Assembly: GCF_964204645.1 (NCBI RefSeq)
Contig: NC_134030.1
Span: forward strand, 19,721,110 to 19,785,109
Length of the DNA: 64,000 bases
DNA from: Tubulanus polymorphus
Taxonomy: Eukaryota > Nemertea > Palaeonemertea > Tubulaniformes > Tubulanidae
Reading direction: 5' to 3'
Position numbers and translations under genes: made by a program. This document shows, piece after piece, positions 33,501-42,625 of the stretch. How positions within the stretch are numbered: the first letter of the stretch is position 1; each line of letters begins with the position of its first letter. The notes beneath the pieces are model-generated. The model worked only from the letters and a program-made list of their open reading frames with translations. It was not told where the DNA came from and searched no databases.

Positions 33501-36500
33501 ACACTTTCAAAAACTGATCGTCCACACTTCACATGTGTTCAGTGCTTCACCTGAGACATTTTTAATCGAAAATGAACTACAAACACCAGATATTAGACAT
33601 TTTATCAGCACACTTTCAAAAACTGATCATCCACACTTCACATGTGTTCAGGACTTCATCTGAGACATTTTCAATTGAAAATAAATGACGAATACCAGAC
33701 ATTAGACATTGCATCAGAACACTTTTGAAAAGTGATTGTATACACTACAATAGTGAATTTGGTGGTTCCAGGTAGCTCAAAATTGGTTAGAGATGACTCA
33801 GTTGAGTTGTCAACTACAATTGTGTTGGTATCTTGGTATTTTTTGACCAGTTAACTCTAACCAACTTTTGAGAAACAGGCCCAAGATTTATGTACACCTG
33901 CATTACAACAAAGAGTGTATTGCTTACAAATTTTACAGTGTGTGAACTCTTTATTTGACGAAAAAGTAATTTTCGTGACGTCTTATTTTCACCAAGTTTT
34001 GCATGCAGAATAAAATCTATTTTTAGCAGAAATTCTAATACCGGGGTAATGTGAGTTTCAAAAATGCTAACTATAGGAAAATTTACGAATTCGAACCTGA
34101 TAGCATCGCGAAACTCTGACACAGTCCGCCGTCGCGGGGAACCTGGTGTCACCGCGAGACGGAACAACTTATCCTTTTAAAGCATCATTACAATCAAAAC
34201 AATGAAAAAGCAAAAAAAAACTGGTGGTTTGATAGACTTCGTACGTATTGGTTTTTACCCCAGGGAAAAACTGTCATTTGAAATTCTTATTAATTAAAGG
34301 ATCAGATTGATGATCTCAGGATTTTTCACATTTTTCAGATCCTTACAATTAGCTATACCCGTATTTCACATCTGATCTGGACAGATTGAAAAAAAATTTC
34401 TAAAACCTAAAAAACAGCTTGTACATTAATTCTGAGCTCGACGGTATAAGGAATAAAAAAGATTGCGTAAATATTTTGACCGGACATTTTTGAATTTTTC
34501 AAACATTTTCATGATTTCTTGCAGATTTTTCATGTTTTTTTTTTTTCACTTTTCAAGCGAACATCGATTCCAAATCAATTTAACCCCTGATTATGTTAGG
34601 GGGAATAAGCTAAATATTGCTTTGAAAACCTCGATCACACGCAGCCTATAAAACCACCAGTCCGATACACGACGCCTTCTGCACCGAGAATCAAAAAACA
34701 AACGAAATTTATAAAATTCGAAAATAAAAAAACGAGCGTGACCAACCTGCGTTAATTGGCTAATAAACGAAACCTAATTAAAAACAGCAATTCAGAATCG
34801 TTAAAATAGTTCCTTTGAAATCACCAACACAGTGCTTCGTTTAACCCTTGCAGTTCATCTACACCACAGTGCGGTGTATAAATTGGTGCTGAACTTTGCT
34901 AATACACTGCATCACGGTAAATTGATGTTATTTTTGGGTAATTTTAATCTCTATTGGAACTTGGTTCTCATGACTGTGCGACCGGGTTCATACACAGCTG
35001 TAAAACCGGGTTCTCACAACTGTAGAACCGGGGTTCACACAGCGGTAAAACCGGGTTCTCACAACTGTAGAACCAGGTTACACCGTCGTCGAACTGCATG
35101 AGACTAGCAAATATCCACACCCAAAAGCAGATTTAATATTCTTCGCAATCAGGTCGCCATTTTTTCAGTCTCAGCTTTTCTCACCTGAATAGGGAATATA
35201 TTGCCGTCCTTGACTCCGAATCGCAAAACCTTGAAGCCCTTACTGAGGTATGCGGCTTGGTAAACGGCGCCCATCACTGCCGCTTCATCGGTATTTATAC
35301 TTTTACCGAGTTCCGTCCTAGAATGACGAGAAAAATGAGTTCATTTTACCGCGCGTCAAATACAGGCGCCGGCCGCGTGAAAAGGGTTAAAATCGACAAA
35401 ACTTACTTTCCGGTGGTTTCGATTAGGATATCTCGAACTTTAGGCATCCTCGTCACTCCGCCCATCAGTATTACTTCTTTTATTTCGATCTACGCAAGAA
35501 AACACGGAAAAACTTGTACATTTTTAGGACGCGGACTAGAGAATCATATGCCGTGATGTGGGTATTCTTGGAGCCACCCACTAGCGAAAGGAATGGCTCC
35601 TAATGCTATAATATGCATATTGTTTGAGGCACTTAACGAAGAGGGATTGTTCCTGATGACATAATGATTTTCTTATTCTTGGAGCCATCCACTAGTGAAA
35701 AGAATGGTTCTTCACGCCATAATATACATAATTTGTGAGGCATTATATATGATGTTCTAATATTTGGAGCCAACCACAAGAGAAATGGATGGTTCCTGAT
35801 GCAATAATATGCATATTTTTAGGCACTTATCAAGGAAGCATTGTTTCCAATGACATTAAGATTTTCTTATTCTAGGAGCCACCCGCTAGAGAAAGGGATG
35901 GTTTCCAATGCCATAATTTGCATAATATTTGCATATTCGCTTAAGAAAGGGATGACTCCTAATGACATGATGTTCTCATTCTATGAGGCACATTGCCTTA
36001 CAATTGCGAAAGTCAGAGTCATTTGAGTCATCGCTGAAGTCAGATAAGACTTACCCACGTCATGTGCGACATTTTCAAAGCGTCTTCGATCGGTTTTTTA
36101 ATGCGCCCGAACAGATCGCTGGTCATCTCTTCGAATTCGGCACGCGTTACTTTGGCCTTGAAATCTTTGTCGTCCAACAAACTTTCAACCTAAAACAGAT
36201 TCATAACAGTAGTAGATTAACCCTTTCCGTGCTGACTAATTAATACCCTAAGTGCTCGGGAAAATTTTAAAATTTGGGAAAATTCCACCCTAGTGTGTGG
36301 AATAATGGGAATACCACTATAGTGTATCTACACCGTGGTGCGGTGTATCAATAGGTACTAATATTTCACTATTTTGACGGGTGATGTCATCTTTGTATAG
36401 AGATAAAAACTAAAAACTAATTACATTAATACACCACAGTGCGGTGTACTAGCAAAATCCATTACCGATTCATACACCGCACTGCGGTGTAGACGCACTG

Positions 36501-39500
36501 AAAGGGTTAATATTCAAATTTCGAAAAGTACCAAAGAGATACCAGCAACACCAGATGGCGCAATAATACACCGAGTTATTCAAAGCGAAAATTTTCTCGA
36601 TTTTTTAGGCTTCCAAATCCGAAAATTATCTAACGAGTCATCGGATAGATATAAGATTCACATTCTCGCGACGCTCAGTGAATGGTCTTGATTTAATAGA
36701 TTCAATGAAAATCGATTTACATGTGAGAAAAGTCGATTGGAATATAATCGAAACGTAGAAGAAATTGAGGCGCGGTATCCCAGTGCCACTAGCAACGCTG
36801 GCGGGTTATGGCCAAACCTCACTTCCCTTAGTAGCTTCGCAGGTATATCATCGCAATAAACTAATTGCAACTGGTAGTTAACGTACTACTTACTACGCGA
36901 AAGTGACACCTAGTGGATCCTCACTTGCCACAAGCGAAACAGAAATATAGTTACCTGAGCGTAGTGATCGGCGTTAGCGCTGAGAACCTTCATCACTCGT
37001 CCGGCCTCTTTAAACAGTTTGGCCATCGCGCGCGCGTTCTTCGTCACGTCGTTTTTCGTTTTTTTCTGTTCGTTGAATAATTTGGCGAGATGGTCGCGCA
37101 ATCTGAGCTGCCACTCGACACCGCCGAGCGTCTGGTCGAACCTTAAATAAAAAAAAAACAAAATCAAATACATCAATAATCTAACTGTCACTCTCTATCT
37201 GTTCTCAGTGCTTTACCTGAGATATTCTTAATTGAAAATGAACTACAAACACCAGACATTAGACATTTTATCAGCTCACTTTCAAAAACTGATCGTCCAC
37301 ACTTCACATGTGTTCAGTGTTTCACCTGAGACATTTCTAATTGAAAATGAACTACAAACACCAGATATTAGACATTTTATCAGCAAACTTTCAAAAACTG
37401 ATCGTCCACACTTCACATGTGTTCAGTACTTCACCTAAGACTTTTCTAATTGAAAATGAACTACAAACACCAGATATTAGACATTTTATCAGCACACTTT
37501 CAAAAACTGATCGTCCACACTTCACATGTGTTCAGTGCTTCACCTGAGACATTTTTAATCGAAAATGAACTACAAACACCAGACATTAGACATTTTATCA
37601 GCACACTTTAAAAAACTGATCGTCCACACTTCACATGTGTTCAGTGCTTCACCTGAGACATTTCTAATCGAAAATGAACTTCAAACACCAGATATTATAC
37701 ATTTTATCAGCACACTTTCGAAAACTGATCGTCCACACTTCACATGTGTTCAGTGCTTCACCTGAGACATTTCTAATCGAAAATGAACTACAAACACCAG
37801 ATATCAGACATTTTATCAGCACACTTTCAGAAACTGTTCATACACACTTTACATTCACATTGGGTAGGCCCAAATTTCTGGACGGGTTCAGATTGCAGAT
37901 TGTAGTAAAATGATATATTCTTACATACCCAACCCCTAACACCGTCACTTGCGGATTATTTTCTGCGAATCCACGATCTTTCATTTTAACGACTTGATAA
38001 CCTAAAATACGAAAATGAAATATCGAATTTGATATCTATTTCAACTTTTGTCAAATTCGTACCTGCTCCCACCCTACATGGCTCCCTACTAACTAACGAT
38101 TAAAAAGTTTAGCGAGTCACCACGAATCTCTCGGTACTTACTGACAATAGTAGCCGACATGCTCGTCGAACCCATATCGACGAACATGTAATGCTGTTTC
38201 GTCGCGTTGAACTCCTTACGTCGGAAAACGCCGTAATTCAACGCGACCGCCGAATTGTCGTTCATCAACTGCAGCACGTTCAAACCGACCAGTTCGCCGG
38301 CTCGTAACATCGCGCGGCGTTCCGCCTGGTTGAAATACACCGGCACCGTGATCACGGCGTCTTGAATCTTTTGTTCTGAAACGCGAGCGAGAGAGAAAAT
38401 AAAATAATCGCGGCCAAAATTTGCGACGTTCATAGATATCGTTCTAAGCCTTCCGCTACACTGAAGTGCGGTGTATTAATCGCTGGTGACTTTGCTGATA
38501 CACCGCATCGCAATGTATCGATGTAATTATTAATTAGTTATTTATCTCTGACTATTGAAAGATGGCAGCACCGTTGAAACGTTGTGAAATATTAGTTACT
38601 AGCAATACACCGCACTGCAATGTAAACAGAATATAGCCGTGTGCCCGTTATTCAACGCAATGGGGTGGAATCTTCTTATCATCAAATTATCTTCTTATTA
38701 TCAGATTATCAAATTATTTCCAAAGCCTTTTCGGGTGTTATTTAGTCAGCCCTGAAAGGGTTTAAAAGGTTGCGAGCCTATGATCCAATAGACGTCACCA
38801 TTCTTCTTTCATCGCAATCGGGGGAAAGCCGAATGTTTACTTAAGAAAATCATAGATTTTGTCAAATTGATTGAAACTATATCTTATCTCAGCATAAGCC
38901 TGTATGAAAATTTATGCATCTTCTATCTTCCACATTACGATGTGTTTATTCACAAATTCTTACCCGCAAATGTTTCGGCCAAGTGCTTCGCGTTTTCTAG
39001 AATCATAGCTATCAGTTCTTCGGGAGCATAGATCGTCGACCTAATCGAAATATGAAATGAACAAAAATAACTGAATAGTCCATGTACCAAAGCGGAGTCT
39101 CAAGATGCCATCAGGATCAGGAATAGGATCGAATCCCCACAAGGGAGGAACACGAGCCTCGTGATGCCAACATGCAAGGTCCATACAGATCAGTATTCCA
39201 GGATATGAGTAGTTTTTGAAGCAGTTTTCAAGTTGAGGAAATTTCAAATTTTGAGTAAGTGTCTACATCACTTTCATATCTCAATTACAGCAGACTCCTC
39301 CTAAATCGGATTATCTTATTCAATGGTTTTGTAACCAAATGTTTAGCCTATACACCACTAAACTTGGTTTCTAATTTCGTAACCGCCTAATTGGGGGAAA
39401 AAATAATCCTGGTCCCAACTCTTATCGATTTAGGCGTAGTTCACTGTACAACTAACAAACTAGATAAATAATTGGGACAATCCCTATTTTAAGATAAAAA

Positions 39501-42500
39501 AAACAAACAAGATAAAATTTATAATCGCCAATTTCTCAAAATTGAAGGACTTTTGAACATTGTGCTCAAATTGAAGGAGTTTCAAGAAGCTTAAAAAGTA
39601 TTTTCCGTTTAGAAGGAGTTTCTAAGGGATCAAGAAGTCATAGGGACCCTGTCACGTCCTATTTGCAGGATGATCTAATCGACTTACTCGTCTTGTTGAA
39701 ATACAACCGTGCCGGTTTGCGGATCCTCTTTCAGGTCGTAGTACGGGAATCGTTGCTGGAACTGTTTCACGTGCGGATTGTCGAGTTTCTTCCCGAGGAC
39801 GGACAGCAAAAACCAGTACGCGTGCTTCGGCGACTTCGCGATCTACGAAATATTCGAAAGACGTGAAAGTCGGGACCGACGCCGCGCGACAAACGCAGTT
39901 ATTTGTAGCGCAAGGACTTGTCACAATTGATAGTGAATGATTAAAATCAGTATCCATGACCGACCCCGGAATCCCGGTACGATAAAAAAACAAGGGTCAT
40001 CTTCGGAATGATGATTAGTTGCGTCTATTGTTTTTTATGATATCACTTTAAAACCCTTTCAGTGCTGACTAATTAATAACCTCTAGTGCTGGAGATAATT
40101 TGAAAATTTTGAAAAATTCCACCCTAGTGTGTTGAATAACGGGAATACCACTATAGTGCGTCTACACCGCGGCGCGGTGTATCGTTAGTTACTAGTATTT
40201 CACTTTATTTGACAGGTGCTGCCATCTTTCAATAGAGATAATTACTAATTACTTATTACACCAATACACCGCAGTGCGGTGTACTAGCAAAATCCATCAC
40301 TGATTCATACACCGCACTGCGACTGTAGATGCACTGAAAGGGTTAATGAAGTACCGAAACATATATTCCTTTTTTACAATACATACCACTGGTATCGCGC
40401 TTTCTCCTATTTCTCTCTCTCCGTCTTTGATCGATAAAACGGTCGGCGTTTTACGCTTGCTTTCCCTGCAAAAATTCATCGAACAGCGAAATAAAATCGA
40501 GTGTTTGCCTAGCTCGAGAAAATCCCGTTCTCGTGCGGTCGTTCAACTTCTTAAAATCATGACCCGCACTACATAAAGACTGTGCCTGTTTTATAGACCA
40601 GTTTCAATTTGAACCCTCGGGGGGGGGGGGGGCTGGTTTTATAGACCAGTTTTAACTTGGGCTGGTTTTATAGACCAGTTTTAACTTGAACCCTACAGGG
40701 GCTGGTTTTATAGACCAGTTTTAACTTGAATCCTACAGGGGCTGGTTTTATAGACCAGTTTTAACTTAAACCCTGCCGGGGCTGGTTTTAAAGACCAGTT
40801 TTAACTTGGGCTGGTTTATAGACTAGTTTTAAGTTGAACCCTGCAGGGGCTGCTTTTATGGACCAGTTTTTAACTTGAACCCTGCAGGGGCTGGTTTTAT
40901 AGACCAGTTTTAACGTTAATCCTGCAGGGGCTGGTTTTTAAGAACCAGTTTTAAAAATCCTGCAAAGGCTGGTTTTATGGGCTGATTTCGTGCACCAGCT
41001 TAACCCAAACCCCGAGAACTGGTTTAAAGACCAATTTCAACTTAATCCAAGATTTAAAAGACAAAACCCATGAATACAAAATTTGGATCTAGCTTTGAAA
41101 CTGACCTGTTTAATACCACTTCCATTGGTACACCGGGCTACAAAAAAAAATATCGAAAACATTTAAATCGCTTATCTAGTAATCATCGAAAAATTCTAGC
41201 TAAATATTTCAAGTGTTATGAATCGAATATGAAAGAACTGCAAACTGTGAAATCAGTTCTTGTTCGCTTGTTTTACAACTCACCTTCACAATCGCGATTT
41301 TCATAAATTCACCTCCAAAATCTATAGAAATCACGGCTAAACCGTCTGAAAATAGAAAACGTACATTTTCATAAGGGGATCTGAATAGTAGCAAGCCAAG
41401 GAGCCCTATTTTCTGGAGAAGGGTCTATATAGATCCAATCATTAGGCAATTTATGAGGTCATACGGGGATTAATGAAGGCAACCATCTTTTCTGGAAGTG
41501 TCTGAGGAAATTTGATGATGTCATAGGGGGATTTATGGTGGCAGACATCTTTTACGTAGCCCAAGGCTTTATACAGAGATGCTAGGGCCAAAGTACCAAA
41601 ATTCCGGAATTTAGAACGGGCGTTTTTGCATCGCCGGAGATGCAGTGTCACGATCGGCATCTTTCATCTGAAAATACGACGGCAGGCATTCGTTGTGCTT
41701 CACATCCCTCGCTGCCTTCTTATGCCGCGCCTTTTTCCCGCCACTACCGTATTTGACCTGGTCTTTACAAACGACACAGTAAAGCAGTATACCGCTGTCA
41801 ATTGCCTTTATATCGGCCGACTCCCGACTGACAATCTTTCCGTGCGTGCTCATTTTGCAGACCGTCCCGCAAAAAGAAAGTTACAAAGCTGCGTGCCTCA
41901 GGACATAGCACGCGTGTGGTAATAATTAAGATGATATTTATTAAATATTATCTTAATTATTACCACGTGCATCTTCACATTGTTGGCCGTTAGCGGGACG
42001 ATGTATAACGGCGCGTAAAGATAATTGACTTTTAATTGGAAATGGCGTCACAACAGTGGCGCTCCGCCTACGCACGCACAGATACAACAACAAGCACACA
42101 TATATACATTGTATCAGAACGTCCTCGGAAACGGAGACCAAGATAAAATAACACAGAAGCGACGACGAGTACAAGCAAACAAACGCTTTTACGGTCCGTG
42201 CCATTACTGGTCGCCGCGAGGAATTCTCACCAAATTTCCGGAATTGACATCGGCGATCCTAAATTTCCGGAATTCCGGATATTTCCGGAAAACTAGCATC
42301 TCTGTTTATAGAGCAAAACGCTAGGAGGCGAATTGCTGATGTCATTTAAGGGGAATGTTGAAGCAGCGAAACACTTTTCTGGAAAGATCAAATCACCTTT
42401 GATGTGATGTGGTAGAGTGGGATTTATGAAGGAAATCATGCGTCTGGAAGAGTCTGTAGAAATAGGTAATTCAATAAGAGGGGGATATTAAAAAAGCTTT

Positions 42501-42625
42501 CAGACAAATTGAAAGACTAGATTACTGCATTTTTTGTTTTTCTTACCGACAAGTTGTGATAAGGACACAAACAGTACGAACAATCCAATCGCTGCGCACT
42601 TAATCTTCTGTTTGCAAGTCGCCAT
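21540..42625 (-). CDS. HYOU1: Hypoxia up-regulated protein 1 / GRP170 (ER HSP110-class chaperone)
   Basis: 22 coding exons (minus): 42625-42547, 41345-41284, 41137-41106, 40465-40387, 39842-39688, 39040-38964, 38375-38142, 38001-37929, 37141-36955, 36189-36055, 35489-35407, 35317-35185, 32575-32388, 31747-31542, 31147-31038, 30694-30494, 29623-29502, 28909-28699, 27640-27422, 26471-26234, 22392-22219, 21652-21540. All are GT/AG, phases agree, and the 3111 bases give 1036 aa (human about 999). Signal peptide: residues 1-27. HSP70-like ATPase domain: about 28-410 ([46 protein letters not shown]). Beta substrate-binding domain: about 430-600 ([20 protein letters not shown]). Lys/Glu/Asp loop: 600-690. 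Alpha-helical domain: about 690-920 ([24 protein letters not shown]). The family folds secretory proteins in the ER and exchanges nucleotide on BiP. The C terminus is AGDL, not KDEL-like. See the alternative exon at 24450-24809. Confidence 0.93.
21725..22175 (+). repeat. 51-bp tandem array in the last HYOU1 intron
   Basis: About eight units containing GTGGCAGAGTCTCACGATGT then CATCAGGTTCGAATCCCTGC. Each carries an exact or near-exact tRNA B box (GGTTCGAATCC or GGTTCAAATCC). The unit length is a multiple of three, so several frames stay open; these are not genes. The same array, inverted, lies at 30740-30985. Confidence 0.92.
22690..22830 (+). repeat. Short degenerate repeats in a HYOU1 intron
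   Basis: Three or four repeats of GCTGAAAATGCAT-like units of about 30 bases. No coding potential is supported. Confidence 0.5.
23190..23415 (+). mobile_element. Partial piggyBac-like MITE
   Basis: Shows GTGCATCTACACTGCAGTGC and GTACACCGCACCGCGGTGTA. Termini are eroded. Confidence 0.65.
23430..23672 (+). repeat. 30-bp tandem array
   Basis: Eight units of CATGGATTCAGATTCAGAAT then ACACCCCTTC. The open frame across it reflects the multiple-of-three unit. Confidence 0.93.
24162..24407 (+). mobile_element. piggyBac-like MITE beside the alternative HYOU1 exon
   Basis: TTAA on both sides; ends CGCTTTTAGTGCGG and GTCAGCATTGAAAGGG. It lies 43 bases past the stop of the putative alternative terminal exon, so it would be in that exon's 3'UTR. 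Confidence 0.85.
24450..24809 (-). CDS. HYOU1: Putative alternative 3'-terminal exon of HYOU1 (duplicate of exon 20)
   Basis: An acceptor (TTTCTTCAG) ends at 24810 and is followed by 119 codons and a stop, in phase 0, the phase in which exon 19 ends (27422). It opens [20 protein letters not shown], closely parallel to exon 20 ([20 protein letters not shown]), and keeps the Leu-Arg-Glu of the next helix, so it looks like a tandem exon duplication. It then diverges into a long Arg/Lys/Glu-rich helix and a C-terminal basic stretch with two clusters (RDRKRSR and KRSRKPRRK) resembling a bipartite nuclear signal. Base composition is GC-rich like real exons and unlike the surrounding repeats. Joined to exon 19 it would give about 981 residues lacking the normal tail. 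It may be an unused pseudo-exon; no AATAAA was spotted nearby. Confidence 0.6.
   Translation of the reverse strand, partial: VWLRKMSKEQNATACYKTPVLVKNHIEYHANLLREKHSWFTQEIKLRVARRAAIEKQKQLDEKRRADELKKYVSEQREKMKSNAREKLRDRKRSRDTKDSANVKRSRKPRRKGEFVVGN
24860..25570 (+). repeat. About 42-bp CCACAGTT repeat, locus 2 (largest array)
   Basis: About 16 units containing GTGGATCCAGTTCCACAGTT and GTGGGTTTAAT, lying between the alternative exon and exon 20 of HYOU1. CCACAGTT and its partial inverse CTGTGGATCCAG give each unit fold-back potential. Confidence 0.92.
25785..26000. mobile_element. SINE-like repeats in HYOU1 intron 20
   Basis: Two to three repeats of a body containing GAGGATTCCACTTGTGGCAA then CCACCAGGTGTCGCTAGTG. 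The same body occurs beside a tRNA-like head at 51440-51690. Confidence 0.6.
26534..26745 (+). mobile_element. Partial piggyBac-like MITE
   Basis: Left end TTAACCCTTTCCACGGATC and internal palindromes are recognisable. The right end is missing. Confidence 0.65.
27840..28585 (+). repeat. 56-bp tandem array in HYOU1 intron 18
   Basis: About 13 units with TTAATCAGTAATCAACAGTA, AGACCCTCAGTAACATCTTT and CATATTTCTGTTCAAA. Two higher-order variants (CATATTTCT and CTATTTTTG) alternate. The array ends about 110 bases downstream of exon 18's donor. Confidence 0.93.
28960..29470 (-). repeat. About 42-bp CCACAGTT repeat, locus 3 (inverted)
   Basis: About 12 units containing CCCACACAACTGTGGAACTG then GATCCAGAGTCAAATTAAA, in the opposite orientation to locus 2. 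Confidence 0.9.
29640..30390. repeat. GAGATATCTC-rich inverted repeats with a SINE-like centre
   Basis: 29660-29840 and 30290-30390 share CGAGATATCTC and ATACCGGTA motifs in repeated, partly inverted form. They flank the segment at 29935-30250. Confidence 0.55.
29935..30250 (+). mobile_element. Tandem SINE-like element
   Basis: Two copies about 180 bases apart of CCTATTTACTCCTGGGTGGA followed by GAGAGGCAATG, with CATCCGAGCAGCTA upstream of each. From memory, the CTATTTAC-CTGGGTGGAGAG core resembles the conserved central domain of widespread invertebrate SINEs. No database check was possible. Confidence 0.55.
30740..30985 (-). repeat. 51-bp B-box array, second locus (inverted)
   Basis: Five units of the family seen at 21725-22175, here in opposite orientation, in the intron between the exons at 31038 and 30694. 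Confidence 0.9.
31974..32335. mobile_element. MITE with CATCCTCGCTT ends, copy 2
   Basis: CATCCTCGCTTATCAGGGTT and AACCCTGGCAAGCGAGGATG arms around about 300 bases, with the same CGGGCGGCAATC subterminal sequence as 15058-15316. No flanking duplication is visible. Confidence 0.75.
32700..33090 (+). repeat. 109-bp tandem repeat, locus 2
   Basis: About 3.5 units in HYOU1 intron 12. The array is bounded on both sides by AACTAGGATTCAAAC, suggesting insertion into or expansion from that sequence. Confidence 0.9.
33091..33319. other. Spacer between two 109-bp arrays
   Basis: Apparently unique sequence splitting loci 2 and 3 of the 109-bp repeat. No exon. Confidence 0.4.
33320..33720 (+). repeat. 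109-bp tandem repeat, locus 3
   Basis: About 3.5 units, the last degenerate, followed at 33776-33884 by a copy of the GTTGGTTA fold-back MITE. Confidence 0.88.
33776..33884. mobile_element. Fold-back MITE, copy 3 of the GTTGGTTA family
   Basis: CTCAAAATTGGTTAGAGATG and TTAACTCTAACCAACTTTTG form the inverted arms. Confidence 0.55.
34843..34950 (+). mobile_element. 5' fragment of a piggyBac-like MITE
   Basis: TTAACCCTTGCAGTTCATCT and the palindrome ACCACAGTGCGGTGTAT are present. The element then stops at a run of CCACAGTT-family repeat (34960-35095). Confidence 0.65.
34960..35095 (+). repeat. AACCGGGTTC / CACAACTGTA repeat
   Basis: Six short units of about 24 bases related to the CCACAGTT family, 90 bases downstream of HYOU1 exon 12's donor. 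Confidence 0.7.
35560..35990 (+). repeat. GGAGCCA repeat array in HYOU1 intron 10
   Basis: Degenerate 80-90 bp units with TTGGAGCCACCCACTAG, GGAATGGCTCC and TAATATGCATA. Distantly related to the units at 7457-8590. Confidence 0.7.
36221..36506 (-). mobile_element. piggyBac-like MITE, full length
   Basis: TTAA on both sides; ends CCCTTTCCGTGCTGAC and GACGCACTGAAAGGG. Inserted about 30 bases upstream of the acceptor of the HYOU1 exon at 36189-36055, close to splicing signals. Confidence 0.92.
37195..37850 (+). repeat. 109-bp tandem repeat, locus 4 (longest)
   Basis: Six units, each with CACTTCACATGTGTTCAGTG (E-box CACATGTG) and ATGAACTACAAACACCAGAT, in HYOU1 intron 8. Successive ATGs are exactly 109 bases apart. 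Confidence 0.95.
38440..38761 (+). mobile_element. piggyBac-like MITE, diverged
   Basis: Internal GAAGTGCGGTGTATTAATCG, GGCAGCACCGTTGAAAC and right end GTCAGCCCTGAAAGGG. The left end is eroded, and a small AAATTATCTTCTTATTATC duplication lies near the right end. Confidence 0.75.
39288..39446. mobile_element. pogo-like MITE, second family
   Basis: TA-flanked; CAGCAGACTCCTCCTAAATC at the left and GATTTAGGCGTAGTTCACTG at the right. Related sequence (CCTACGCCTAAATCGGTAAA) appears near 61200. Confidence 0.6.
40054..40342 (-). mobile_element. piggyBac-like MITE, full length
   Basis: Ends CCCTTTCAGTGCTGAC and GATGCACTGAAAGGG. TTAA on the right, TAAA on the left. Inserted 44 bases downstream of the donor of the HYOU1 exon at 40465-40387. 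It is the rightmost copy in the window. Confidence 0.9.
40575..41000 (+). repeat. 40-bp tandem array in HYOU1 intron 3
   Basis: About ten units of GGGGCTGGTTTTATAGACCA then GTTTTAACTTGAACCCTACA. Each has a short hairpin (CTGGTTTTATAGACCAG). Confidence 0.9.
41574..42304 (-). mobile_element. Second copy of the CAGAGATGCTAG transposon, inverted
   Basis: 731 bases with the same 12-bp ends as 7546-8427, again flanked by TTTATA on both sides. The finger ORF (41853-41611 on the minus strand) has lost two internal segments but keeps C-x2-C and the downstream basic part. The internal hairpin (about 41916-41968) is nearly perfect. It lies in the first coding intron of HYOU1. Confidence 0.85.
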
